From assembly GCF_020731285.1 (NCBI RefSeq), contig NZ_JAJFOW010000055.1, positions 1 to 35,420 of the forward strand: a stretch of 35,420 bases of DNA. The letters are read 5' to 3'. The notes under the pieces are model-generated. The model searched no databases and was not told the origin of the DNA. It was given only the letters and a program-made list of their open reading frames with translations. Positions within the stretch are counted from its first letter, which is position 1. Each line of letters begins with the position of its first letter. Both the position numbers and the translations under genes were made by a program. The DNA comes from Cohnella baijiui (lineage in GTDB: Bacteria > Bacillota > Bacilli > Paenibacillales > Paenibacillaceae). Positions 15,058 through 21,899 of the stretch are shown piece by piece.

Positions 15058-16365
15058 ATGCTAGACCACACCAAATCGCGCCCTTCGCTCCGCGAAGCAT
15101 TCGGCAGCCGGACGGCGGATGCCCAGCCGGCCCGGTCCGGCTCGCCATCGAAAGGCGGAGCCAAACTCGACCGCCAAGCGATTCTGCTGCTCGGCGTGAA
15201 CGCCCTCTTCACCTGCGCCAACGCGCTATCCGGCACCTTCGTGAACATTTACATATGGAAGATCAAAAACGACTACACCTTGCTCGGCTGGTTCGCCGTC
15301 GCGCATCAGCTGACGATGTCGCTCACCTTTTGGCTGGCCGGCAAGTGGGTCAAGGAAGGCAACAAGATGAACGCGCTGCGGGTCGGCGTGGCCATGTCCG
15401 CGGTGTTTTACGGCATCGTGCTGCTGCTCGGCACCCGGGCCGCGGATTACATCGCCCTCCTCGGCTTCGTGCAAGGGATCTCCTCCGGCTTGTTCTGGCT
15501 GGCTTTTAACGTCGTTTATTTCGAGATCACGAATCGGGACAACCGCGACCGGTTCAACGGCGTCACGGGTCTGCTGGGGTCGATCGCGGGCATGATCGTC
15601 CCCTGGATTTCGGGCTATCTCATCACGAAAAGCGCGGGGAACACCGGCTACCGCCTCATCTTCTCCATCTCGCTCGCCGTCTTCGTCGCCGGGGCCGTGC
15701 TGACTTTTTTCCTCCACAAACGAAAGATCGAAAGCCGCTACGACTGGCGAGGCGGCTTCCGCGGTCTCGGCCGGCGGGACAACCCCTGGCGAATCATCGG
15801 CCTCGCCATGGTGGCTCAAGGACTGCGCGAAGGGATCTTCGGCTTTATGGTCGCCCTGCTCGTCTATATCTCCACCAAAAGCGAAATGAAGATCGGCAAC
15901 TTCTCCCTCTACACCTCGGCGGTCGCCTTGGGCAGCTTTTGGCTGGCCGGACGGCTGTACAAGCCCCGCTACCGCCAGTGGGGGATGCTCGCGGGCGTCC
16001 TCATGATGAGCGTCTCCATCCTCCCTTTGTTCTGGGGCGTCAGCTACGGGACGCTGCTCCTCTTCGGGATCGGCACCGCGCTGTTTTTTCCTCTGTATAC
16101 GATCCCGTCCGTCTCGATCGTGTTCGATCAGATCGGCAGCGACGAAGAGAGCGTGCGGCGCCGCGAAGAATACATCATCTTCCGGGAGCTGGCGCTGAAC
16201 GCCGGCCGTTTCCTCGGAACGATCGTCTTTATCGCGGTTATCTCGCGCAGTACCGCGCCTCTGGTGATCAACATCATGCTGCTCGCGTTCGGCAGCTCGC
16301 CGATTCTCGTATGGCTCCTGCTGCGCAGGCGCCTGGCGGCGATGGCTCCCGCTCCAAAACTGTGA
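15058..16365 (+). CDS. MFS transporter
   Basis: 435-residue integral membrane protein of the major facilitator type. After a soluble N-terminus of about 40 residues it has 11-12 hydrophobic helices (for example AILLLGVNALFTCANALSG, VGVAMSAVFYGIVLLLG, LIFSISLAVFVAGAVLTFF). A loop with KRKIESRYDWRGGFRGLGRR lies between the halves. ATG 15058 has AGGAGG 5 nt upstream. The substrate cannot be told from sequence. It is likely a stand-alone gene. A weak -10-like TACAAT lies just after its stop for the next gene. Confidence 0.88.
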   Translation: MLDHTKSRPSLREAFGSRTADAQPARSGSPSKGGAKLDRQAILLLGVNALFTCANALSGTFVNIYIWKIKNDYTLLGWFAVAHQLTMSLTFWLAGKWVKEGNKMNALRVGVAMSAVFYGIVLLLGTRAADYIALLGFVQGISSGLFWLAFNVVYFEITNRDNRDRFNGVTGLLGSIAGMIVPWISGYLITKSAGNTGYRLIFSISLAVFVAGAVLTFFLHKRKIESRYDWRGGFRGLGRRDNPWRIIGLAMVAQGLREGIFGFMVALLVYISTKSEMKIGNFSLYTSAVALGSFWLAGRLYKPRYRQWGMLAGVLMMSVSILPLFWGVSYGTLLLFGIGTALFFPLYTIPSVSIVFDQIGSDEESVRRREEYIIFRELALNAGRFLGTIVFIAVISRSTAPLVINIMLLAFGSSPILVWLLLRRRLAAMAPAPKL

Positions 16366-16423
16366 CCAAATCTGTTACAATATAAAGCGGTAGAGTCCCA
16401 TCACAGACAGAGGAGTGGAGAAC

Positions 16424-17446
16424 ATGAGCCATCTGAGCACCGCCTATACCCTGAAAGGCTTGACGCTGCACAACCGCATCGTCATGAGCCCGATGTGCCA
16501 ATATTCCGTCGACGCGGAGGACGGGGCGCCGAACGACTGGCACTTCGTCCATTATGCCTCCCGCGCGGTGGGCGGCACGGGCCTCATCCTCGTCGAGATG
16601 ACCGACGTCGAGCCGGACGGCCGCATCACGAACCGCGACCTCGGCCTCTGGTCGGACGATCAGATCCCGGCGCATCGCCGCCTCGTCGAAGCCGCGCACC
16701 GGAACGGCGCGAAGATCGGCATCCAACTCGCGCACGCGGGACGCAAAGCGCTCGACGCCGAGCCGCCCGTCGGCCCCTGGAACGAGCCGTTCGACGACAA
16801 AGCCAAAACGCCGCGCGCGCTGACGACCGAGGAGGTCTGGGCGCTCGTCGACAAGTTCGCGCAAGCGGCCGCCCGCGCCGTCGCCGCCGGCTACGACACG
16901 ATCGAGCTGCACGGCGCGCACGGCTACCTGATCCACCAATTCCACTCGCCGGGCATCAACAAGCGCGAAGACGAATTCGGCCGTGACCCGGCCAAGTTCG
17001 GCGTCGAGGTCATCCGCGCGGTGAAGCGCGCGCTGCCGCCCGACATGCCGCTGCTCATGCGGGTATCCGCGATCGAATATGCGGAGTACGCATACGGGCT
17101 CGAGCACATCCTCGAGGTGTCTCGCTCCTACAGAGACGCCGGCGTCGACCTGTTCGACGTTTCGACCGGCGGCGAAGGCGGACCTGCGGTCAAGGGCAAG
17201 CCCGGCAACTTCCCGGGCTACCAGGTGCCGTTCGCTCGCGCCTTGAAGGAGGCGCTGGGCGTGCCGGTCATGGCCGTCGGCATGCTGGAGGACGCGAAGC
17301 TCGCCGAGAACGTCGTGGCGACCGGCGACGCCGAGCTCGTGGCCGTCGGCCGCGGCATGCTGCGCAACCCGTACTGGGCGATCGACGCGCTCCGCCAGCT
17401 GGACGGCCGCGCCGACGTCGCGAAGCCGTATTTGCGGGGGTATTGA
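16424..17446 (+). CDS. namA: NADPH dehydrogenase, Old Yellow Enzyme family (NamA/YqjM-like)
   Basis: 340-residue FMN-dependent ene-reductase forming a TIM barrel. Features include the N-terminal LHNRIVMSPMCQYS with the redox-tuning cysteine and a tyrosine two residues on, a Gln-containing IQLAHAGRK, the substrate-binding histidine pair in ELHGAHGYLIHQF, and the FMN-phosphate site around AVGRGMLRNPYW. The segment after the histidines reads HSPGINKREDEFG, where classical YqjM has an SN-R-DEYGG pattern. This therefore looks like a sister subfamily. ATG 16424 has AGGAG 8 nt upstream. A GTG at 16415 overlaps the ribosome site. Confidence 0.92.
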   Translation: MSHLSTAYTLKGLTLHNRIVMSPMCQYSVDAEDGAPNDWHFVHYASRAVGGTGLILVEMTDVEPDGRITNRDLGLWSDDQIPAHRRLVEAAHRNGAKIGIQLAHAGRKALDAEPPVGPWNEPFDDKAKTPRALTTEEVWALVDKFAQAAARAVAAGYDTIELHGAHGYLIHQFHSPGINKREDEFGRDPAKFGVEVIRAVKRALPPDMPLLMRVSAIEYAEYAYGLEHILEVSRSYRDAGVDLFDVSTGGEGGPAVKGKPGNFPGYQVPFARALKEALGVPVMAVGMLEDAKLAENVVATGDAELVAVGRGMLRNPYWAIDALRQLDGRADVAKPYLRGY

Positions 17447-17490
17447 GTCGGCTTTACGCAGCGAGCCGGGATGTTCGGGGCAGGGTGCGA

Positions 17491-17592
17491 TTAGGGAACA
17501 TTTTGTTACCTATTTAGCCCGATGCCCGACGCAGGCCCCGAATAGGGAACATTTTGTTCCCTATTCGGCCCAATCCCTGGCGCAGCCGGTAG
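17491..17592. repeat. Two palindromic repeats with a 51-bp period
   Basis: Units at 17491-17541 and 17542-17592 align throughout. Each opens with a palindrome, TAGGGAACA-TTT-TGTTCCCTA (perfect at 17543-17563, one mismatch at 17492-17512), followed by a tail ending in GCGCAGxC or ACGCAGGC. The repeat sits in the intergenic space between namA and the convergent DUF4247 gene. Confidence 0.85.
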
Positions 17593-17622
17593 CCCAGCCC
17601 CTCTCTTCGCGCCCCCGCGCCC

Positions 17623-17665
17623 AAACGACAAACAACCCGCCTCGAAGGCGGGTTGTTTGTCGTTT
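17623..17665. terminator. Strong bidirectional terminator between convergent genes
   Basis: AAACGACAAACAACCCGCC (17623-17641) and its complement (17647-17665) form a perfect 19-bp stem with a 5-nt loop, flanked by A/T-rich sides. It can end both namA (plus) and the DUF4247 operon (minus). Confidence 0.85.
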
Positions 17666-17695
17666 ATGTCACCGGCCGGCGGCATCGCCGCAGCG

Positions 17696-18484
17696 TCATC
17701 GTCGCCTGGTGATCCGCCCCGAGCCGCCGAAGCTCGTTCGGGGCTTGGTCGACTTGCGGGGCTTGATCCAGCCGGAGCTCGACTTGCCGGTATCGCCGTC
17801 CTTGTTGCGCGTGATGCTGCCGCTAGAACCGCTCGAGCCGGAAGTCGACGGCGGCTTTTTGCTGAACAGGCCGCCGGAGCCGACGTCCGAGCCGCCCTGG
17901 GTTTTGCCGCGCTTGAAGATCGAGCCCTTCTTGTTCACCGTCATCGGCGGCGCGGACTTCAGGTCCTGGTCGGTCGGGGCGCGGTACGTGCCCGTGGCCG
18001 GCGGCGGATAAGCCTTTTGGCTGCCGTAGCCGCGATAGTCCCCGTGGTAGCCGCCCGGCCGCGACAGGTCGAACAGATTGCCGATCAGGCTGGCCAGCAG
18101 ATAGCCTTCCAGGAACGACGGGCTGTAGTTTTGCCGGACGTACTCCTTGCTGTCCACCTCGACCAGCGTATCCTCGGGCTTCTCCTCGTCCTTCTGGATA
18201 TGGACGATCTGATCCGCGTAGACGAGGAACATATGGTCCGGATCGTCCTTGGATACCTGCTCGGGCTTTTTCTGATCGATCAGCTCGTCCGCGACCGCCT
18301 GGACCGTCTCGCCCGCCGCCCGGTAGACGTAGGAGGTCTGGCTGCCGTTCTTGCTGACCGACTCCAGCGGATACGTCTCCTGGACGTTTAAGCTGCTGCC
18401 GCAGGCGGACAGCAGCGTGACGATCAGGCTGAAGACGACCGCGAGATGAAGCGCCGTCCCCCAGCGGCGAAGACGACGGTTCAT
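17696..18484 (-). CDS. DUF4247-type lipoprotein, last gene of the PspA cluster
   Basis: 262-residue lipoprotein with a basic N-terminus, a hydrophobic core and the lipobox LLSAC. A folded region to about residue 150 (QETYPLESVSKNGSQTSYVYRA ... YSPSFLEGYLLASLIGNLFD) is followed by a disordered Gly/Ser/Lys/Arg-rich tail that ends in RITRRR. The basic tail could bind teichoic acids or membrane surface, which is inference. DUF4247 proteins are recurrent partners of PspA, DUF350 and DUF4178 genes. Its ATG overlaps the TAA of the DUF4178 gene by one base. Confidence 0.82.
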   Translation of the reverse strand: MNRRLRRWGTALHLAVVFSLIVTLLSACGSSLNVQETYPLESVSKNGSQTSYVYRAAGETVQAVADELIDQKKPEQVSKDDPDHMFLVYADQIVHIQKDEEKPEDTLVEVDSKEYVRQNYSPSFLEGYLLASLIGNLFDLSRPGGYHGDYRGYGSQKAYPPPATGTYRAPTDQDLKSAPPMTVNKKGSIFKRGKTQGGSDVGSGGLFSKKPPSTSGSSGSSGSITRNKDGDTGKSSSGWIKPRKSTKPRTSFGGSGRITRRR

Positions 18485-18996
18485 TAGGCGTTACCCCGGA
18501 GCCATTCGACGTCGGCGGGGAGGATCTTCTCCCCTTCGTACAGCATGAAGCGGCCGTCCTGCCACTCGATCCGGAGCAGCTGGCGCCCGTCCGACTGGAA
18601 CTGCCAGACGTGCAGCTCGCCGCCCGCGGACGAGAAGGGCGCCTGGCCCGCCTCGACGATGCGCGACGCGTACTGCTCCTCCAGATGATAGTCGACGCCG
18701 TCCAGCTCGATATGCGCCGGCACTTCGTCCATCGAATCTAGCCTGCCGTCGATGGCGCCGTACAGCGCGTATTCCGTCTGCATCCGCTCCTCGATCGAGA
18801 GATAGCGGATGTCGGCGCCGTCGCGCAGCGACAGCCAGACGGCGTTGCGATTCACCGGCTTCGTCCGGCCGACGACCTGATAGGTGACGAGCGACACCTC
18901 GCAGACGTCGCCGGGACCGAGGGTGAGCACGCTGCGCTCCGCCTTGAGCGGCTCCGGCTTTTTCAGGATGTTTTTGACGCGTTGAAACAAGCTCAT
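18484..18996 (-). CDS. DUF4178 domain protein
   Basis: 170-residue cytoplasmic protein, mostly beta. An N-terminal LKAERSVLTLGPGDVCEV leads into a DUF4178-like core (VSLVTYQVVGRT, WLSLRDGADIRYLSIEERMQTEYALYG, VDYHLEEQYASRIVEAG, LHVWQFQSDGRQLLRIEW). There are no catalytic motifs and no signal peptide. Such domains occur beside PspA and DUF350 genes, for example the yjfK-type gene in the E. coli yjf cluster, and are thought to act with PspA at the membrane. ATG 18996 follows GGAGGA. Confidence 0.82.
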   Translation of the reverse strand: MSLFQRVKNILKKPEPLKAERSVLTLGPGDVCEVSLVTYQVVGRTKPVNRNAVWLSLRDGADIRYLSIEERMQTEYALYGAIDGRLDSMDEVPAHIELDGVDYHLEEQYASRIVEAGQAPFSSAGGELHVWQFQSDGRQLLRIEWQDGRFMLYEGEKILPADVEWLRGNA

Positions 18997-19024
18997 ATCC
19001 GTCCTCCTCCTCGGCGGCGACGCC

Positions 19025-19429
19025 TTACAGGCACGCCCCGATAATCAGCGCCCCGACCAAATGCAGCGAGCCGGCGATCATGCCGTGCCCGACGATCCCT
19101 TCCTTCACGCCCTCGTCCAACCGCAGGTCGGCCAGACTGCGGAAGGCAATCTCCACGAGCCGTTCCAGCACGAACAGGATGACGAAGGAAATGATGGAGA
19201 CGAGCAGCGCTTCTCCCAGACTGACCGAAGTGACGATGGAGCGGCTCAGGATGTAGCCCTGCGCCACCAGCTTCAGAACGAAGCGGATGACCACCGCGGT
19301 ATTGCCGCGCTTCATCTCCTCCAGGTCCTTGTACTTCGTGAACAAAGCGTCGATGCCCATGAGCACGAACAGCAGCACGCCGCCCGCGGCGGTCCACAGC
19401 AAGGTGCCCGCGATCTGATCCCAACTCAA
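19025..19429 (-). CDS. DUF350 membrane protein
   Basis: 134-residue protein with four membrane segments: near residues 8-25, 50-68, 73-92 and 113-133. It fits DUF350 (YjfL-like): short loops and the conserved central LKLVAQGYILSRSIV. The function is unknown. The family recurs in PspA-linked clusters. The start is TTG at 19429, with AGGAG 11 nt upstream; the long spacing makes the exact start less certain. It begins 161 nt after pspA, past a terminator hairpin, so its expression may depend on read-through. Confidence 0.85.
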   Translation of the reverse strand: MSWDQIAGTLLWTAAGGVLLFVLMGIDALFTKYKDLEEMKRGNTAVVIRFVLKLVAQGYILSRSIVTSVSLGEALLVSIISFVILFVLERLVEIAFRSLADLRLDEGVKEGIVGHGMIAGSLHLVGALIIGACL

Positions 19430-19545
19430 CGTGAACGTCTCTCCTCTCGGACGAACCGCGCGTCCAGCCGCGCGGCCGTTCCACTACCTCGATAAGAAAG
19501 GCGGCAAGGATCCGCAATCCCCTCATCGATACGCCGCCGAACGGA

Positions 19546-19573
19546 TAAAAAGGAACCCCGGAACGCGGGGTTC
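19546..19573 (-). terminator. Terminator/attenuator between pspA and DUF350
   Basis: On the minus strand, GAACCCCG (19573-19566) pairs with CGGGGTTC (19560-19553) and CTTTTTAT follows. Placed 18 nt after the pspA stop, it would make pspA more abundant than the three genes behind it. Confidence 0.85.
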
Positions 19574-19590
19574 ATCTTTACCGTCTTTAC

Positions 19591-20259
19591 TTAATTCTCG
19601 TACTTTTTCAGCAGCGCCGCAAGCTCGTCTTCGACTTCTTTGTTCTTGCCGAGCGCCGCGAATTCGTCGTCCAGCGATTTGCCCTTGGCCCCGCTCATTT
19701 CCTCGGTCGCCTCGGCGTGGGCTTCCATCTGCCGAACCTTCTCCTCCATCCGGCTCAGCCCGGAGAGCGCGGTATCCGCGCCGAACCCGGCCATCGCCTT
19801 GTTGATGCCGGCTTGCGCCTTCGCGGCATTCGCGCGGGCGACCAGCGTTTCGCGACGGTTTTTCAGGTCGGTGAACTGCTTGCGCATCTCGTCGAGCTTC
19901 AGGCGCAGATTGTCGGCCGCTTGCTTGTTCTGTTCGTAGCTCGCCTTGTACTCGGCCATTTTTTGCTCGGAAGCTTTCTTTTCCTCCAAGGCGCGGCGGG
20001 CGAGGTCGATGTTCTTCGCCTGGGCTGCGATGTTCGCCTGCTCTTCGCGCTTGGCGACGAGCGCCGCTTGCTCTTCGTACAGCTGCTTGAACCGCTTCTC
20101 GAGCGCGATCTGAGCGGCGACGGCCTTCTCCGCGTCTTCCAGATCGTCCTGCATGTCGCGCAGATATTGGTCGGTCATCTTGACCGGATCCTCCGCCTTC
20201 TCGATAAGGGCATATACGTTCGACAACGTCAGGTCGCGCAATCGTTTGAAAATGGACAT
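19591..20259 (-). CDS. pspA: PspA/IM30-family membrane-stress protein
   Basis: 222-residue PspA family protein. It is peripheral on the inner face of the membrane, where such proteins oligomerise and protect a damaged bilayer. It begins MSIFKRLRDLTLSNVYALIEKAEDPVKMTDQYLRDM and is then almost wholly coiled coil to about residue 150, ending in a short helical tail. ATG 20259 has GGAGG 10 nt upstream. The GTG at 20265 is too close. It is first in a pspA-DUF350-DUF4178-DUF4247 cluster and is preceded by an ECF sigma-W-like promoter. B. subtilis pspA is likewise sigma-W-dependent. Confidence 0.95.
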   Translation of the reverse strand: MSIFKRLRDLTLSNVYALIEKAEDPVKMTDQYLRDMQDDLEDAEKAVAAQIALEKRFKQLYEEQAALVAKREEQANIAAQAKNIDLARRALEEKKASEQKMAEYKASYEQNKQAADNLRLKLDEMRKQFTDLKNRRETLVARANAAKAQAGINKAMAGFGADTALSGLSRMEEKVRQMEAHAEATEEMSGAKGKSLDDEFAALGKNKEVEDELAALLKKYEN

Positions 20260-20309
20260 TTTCACGAATCCTCCTCTTGGCCTCTTCGTCTCGGCCTTAT
20301 GTAACGTAA

Positions 20310-20335
20310 TACGCAGCAGCCGAAACGGAGTTTCA
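20310..20335 (-). promoter_or_regulatory. Sigma-W-like (ECF) promoter of pspA
   Basis: On the minus strand, TGAAAC (20335-20330), a 16-nt spacer and CGTA (20313-20310) exactly match the B. subtilis sigma-W core (TGAAAC-N16-CGTA). It lies about 50 nt upstream of the pspA start. No sigma-A promoter was seen there. Confidence 0.8.
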
Positions 20336-20366
20336 TCGTCTTCCTTAATGTCTGTCGTTCGGGGAT

Positions 20367-20402
20367 AAAAAAAACCGCCGCGGACTTTTCGGCCGCGACG
20401 GC
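20367..20402 (-). terminator. Terminator after the KamA-like gene
   Basis: On the minus strand, a GC-rich stem (CCGTCGCGG with CCGCGGCGG, one G-U pair) is followed by eight T (20374-20367). It lies 6 nt after the stop and insulates pspA from the riboswitch transcript. Confidence 0.9.
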
Positions 20403-20407
20403 GAGGG

Positions 20408-21475
20408 TCAATCTCCGATATGATAGGGCGTCCGGAGGTAAGTAGGCATCCGCTTGCGCTCCGCCGCCTTCCGCTCCGCCTGCTCCCGGGCCGCCGCCGC
20501 TTCGTCGGGCAGCTCCTCGAACCAGGTGGCGTGGGGCGGGCAGTCGACGGTCAGGAACTTCCCGGTCTCGTCCTCGAGCGAAGGATGGTACTTGAGATAA
20601 GCTTTGCCGCTGTCGACCGCAAGCACGTCGATGAGGCCCGAACGATGGTTCATCGACAGGCGCACCCGCCGGCCCAGTCCCGCCGTCCTCGCCTTGGCGC
20701 TCTCGACGAGGCCGTAAGCCCGCTCGAGCGGCACCGCGAACGTTTCGCGTCCCGCCGCCGGGCGGTTGAGAAAGAAGTAGTAGGGGGTGACGCCCGCTTC
20801 GGTCAGACGGTCGAGCAGCATCGCGAGCACCTCGGGATCATCGTTGACGCCGCCCAGGATGGGCGTGCGGTTCACGACGATGGCGCCCGCCTCCTGCAGC
20901 GCCTGGAAAGCCCGGGCGGACTCCGGCGTCAGCTCGCGGGGATGGTGCACGTGCGCCATCACGTAGATGCGCTTAGCCGGCGTCGAGTGCGTGCGCAAGA
21001 GCGCGATCAAGCCCTCGTCCTCGTAGATGCGCATCGGATTCACGACCGGCAGCTTGGAGCTCAGCCGGATGATGCCGACGAGCGGAATCTCCCGCAGCCG
21101 TTCGATCACGACGCGGAGCCGTTCCGTGGGCAGGTTCAGGCTGTCGCCTCCGGCCAGGACGACCTGGCGGATCTCCGGATGCTGCCCGACGTAGTCGAGC
21201 GCAGGCTGAATGCCCTCTTTGGCTTCGGTCTCCGGCACCATGAGGAAAGCGGTCGTCCGGTACGTATGCCGATAGCCTTGGGCGAGATAGTCGTTCTCTT
21301 CGTCGGAGAGGCTCCAGATGCTGCAGGACGGAGCGGTGCGCTCCGCCGGCTCCACGAGCTTGCGCAGCGGATCGTTGGCGTCGTTCCAATCGATCAGGCC
21401 GCGGTAATACGTATTATCGGGATAAAGGACGGGGGCGTCGGGTTGCAGGCTTTGGGACGGTTCGTTCATCGCCAT
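20408..21475 (-). CDS. KamA-like protein lacking the radical-SAM cysteine motif
   Basis: 355-residue relative of the lysine-2,3-aminomutase (KamA/YodO) family. Recognisable parts are YYRGLIDWNDANDPLRKLVEP, the SAM-contacting VVLAGGDSL, IIRLSSKLPVVNPMRIYED, YVMAHVHHPRELTPES, GAIVVNRTPILGGVNDDP and GVTPYYFFLNRP. The segment that should carry CxxxCxxC is missing: TTAFLMVPETEAKEG runs straight into IQPALDYV, and the protein has only two cysteines, both elsewhere. The glycine-rich site where family members hold the PLP lysine reads HRSGLID, with Leu in place of Lys by remembered alignment. The frame is intact, so this is probably a non-catalytic relative rather than a pseudogene. ATG 21475 has GGAGG 7 nt upstream. 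A c-di-AMP riboswitch precedes it. Confidence 0.8.
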   Translation of the reverse strand: MAMNEPSQSLQPDAPVLYPDNTYYRGLIDWNDANDPLRKLVEPAERTAPSCSIWSLSDEENDYLAQGYRHTYRTTAFLMVPETEAKEGIQPALDYVGQHPEIRQVVLAGGDSLNLPTERLRVVIERLREIPLVGIIRLSSKLPVVNPMRIYEDEGLIALLRTHSTPAKRIYVMAHVHHPRELTPESARAFQALQEAGAIVVNRTPILGGVNDDPEVLAMLLDRLTEAGVTPYYFFLNRPAAGRETFAVPLERAYGLVESAKARTAGLGRRVRLSMNHRSGLIDVLAVDSGKAYLKYHPSLEDETGKFLTVDCPPHATWFEELPDEAAAAREQAERKAAERKRMPTYLRTPYHIGD

Positions 21476-21524
21476 CGTGATTCCTCCTTTTCCACAGCGG
21501 TTCGTTCGGGCGAAAGGGTCGGCA

Positions 21525-21577
21525 AAGACCCCTCGCAGGCGGCGACAGGGTTCACGCTTAAGCCAGATAGGGGTCTT
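21525..21577 (-). other. Second hairpin in the KamA-like leader
   Basis: On the minus strand, AAGACCCCT (21577-21569) pairs with AGGGGTCTT (21533-21525) around a 35-nt loop. It lies between the riboswitch terminator and the start codon and has only a short T run. Confidence 0.6.
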
Positions 21578-21586
21578 AAAGGACGC

Positions 21587-21607
21587 AAAAAGACCCTCGA
21601 GAGGGTC
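21587..21607 (-). terminator. Expression-platform terminator of the c-di-AMP riboswitch
   Basis: On the minus strand, GACCCTC (21607-21601) pairs with GAGGGTC (21598-21592), followed by TTTTT (21591-21587). GGGTC near the 3' end of the aptamer could pair with GACCC instead, which gives a route for switching. Confidence 0.85.
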
Positions 21608-21624
21608 AAATGAGTTGAAATAAG

Positions 21625-21776
21625 TATGCGCATTGACCCATCCACTGCCGACGAGGTTAGCTGACGGGCTCGGGTAGATGGTACCCTATGACGGTGCCGC
21701 AAGCGGCATCGGCGTCGATTCGCCCCAAATGATCGGTTCCCCCGCTTTCCGGCATTGCCGGAAATTAAGCGTACGT
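21625..21776 (-). ncRNA. Cyclic-di-AMP riboswitch (ydaO-yuaA class)
   Basis: Minus-strand RNA upstream of the KamA-like gene. It shows the class signatures in order: CGCTTAAT with a hairpin closing in AAAGC, GCGGGGGAACCG, GGGGCGAATC, a variable hairpin, AGGGTACC, ACCCGAGCCCGTCAGCTAACC and CTCGTCGGC. ydaO RNAs bind c-di-AMP and usually turn genes off through a downstream terminator. One is present at 21587-21607. Such RNAs typically control potassium uptake, osmolyte handling and wall remodelling genes. Confidence 0.93.
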
Positions 21777-21778
21777 AT

Positions 21779-21807
21779 AGTTTATACCTTTACCCGGTAT
21801 TCGTCAA
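21779..21807 (-). promoter_or_regulatory. Promoter of the c-di-AMP riboswitch transcript
   Basis: On the minus strand, TTGACG (21807-21802), a 17-nt spacer and TAAACT (21784-21779) end just before the aptamer. The -35 is good and the -10 moderate. Confidence 0.6.
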
Positions 21808-21810
21808 ACA

Positions 21811-21854
21811 CCACGCGCCCATTTTCCGTCAGGAGGCGAAAAATGGGCGCGTGG
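21811..21854 (-). terminator. Terminator-like hairpin after glyA
   Basis: CCACGCGCCCATTTT (21811-21825) and AAAATGGGCGCGTGG (21840-21854) form a perfect 15-bp stem with a 14-nt loop, 45 nt after the glyA stop on the minus strand. The T run after it is weak. Confidence 0.75.
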
Positions 21855-21899
21855 CGGGCCTATGCCGGGAGGAAAAGGCTTCGTTTCGCTCCGTTCGGC

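Noticed and set aside
20408..21475. KamA-like gene as a pseudogene
   Set aside because: The frame is intact over 355 codons with start, ribosome site, riboswitch and terminator. Loss of the cysteine motif alone does not show decay.
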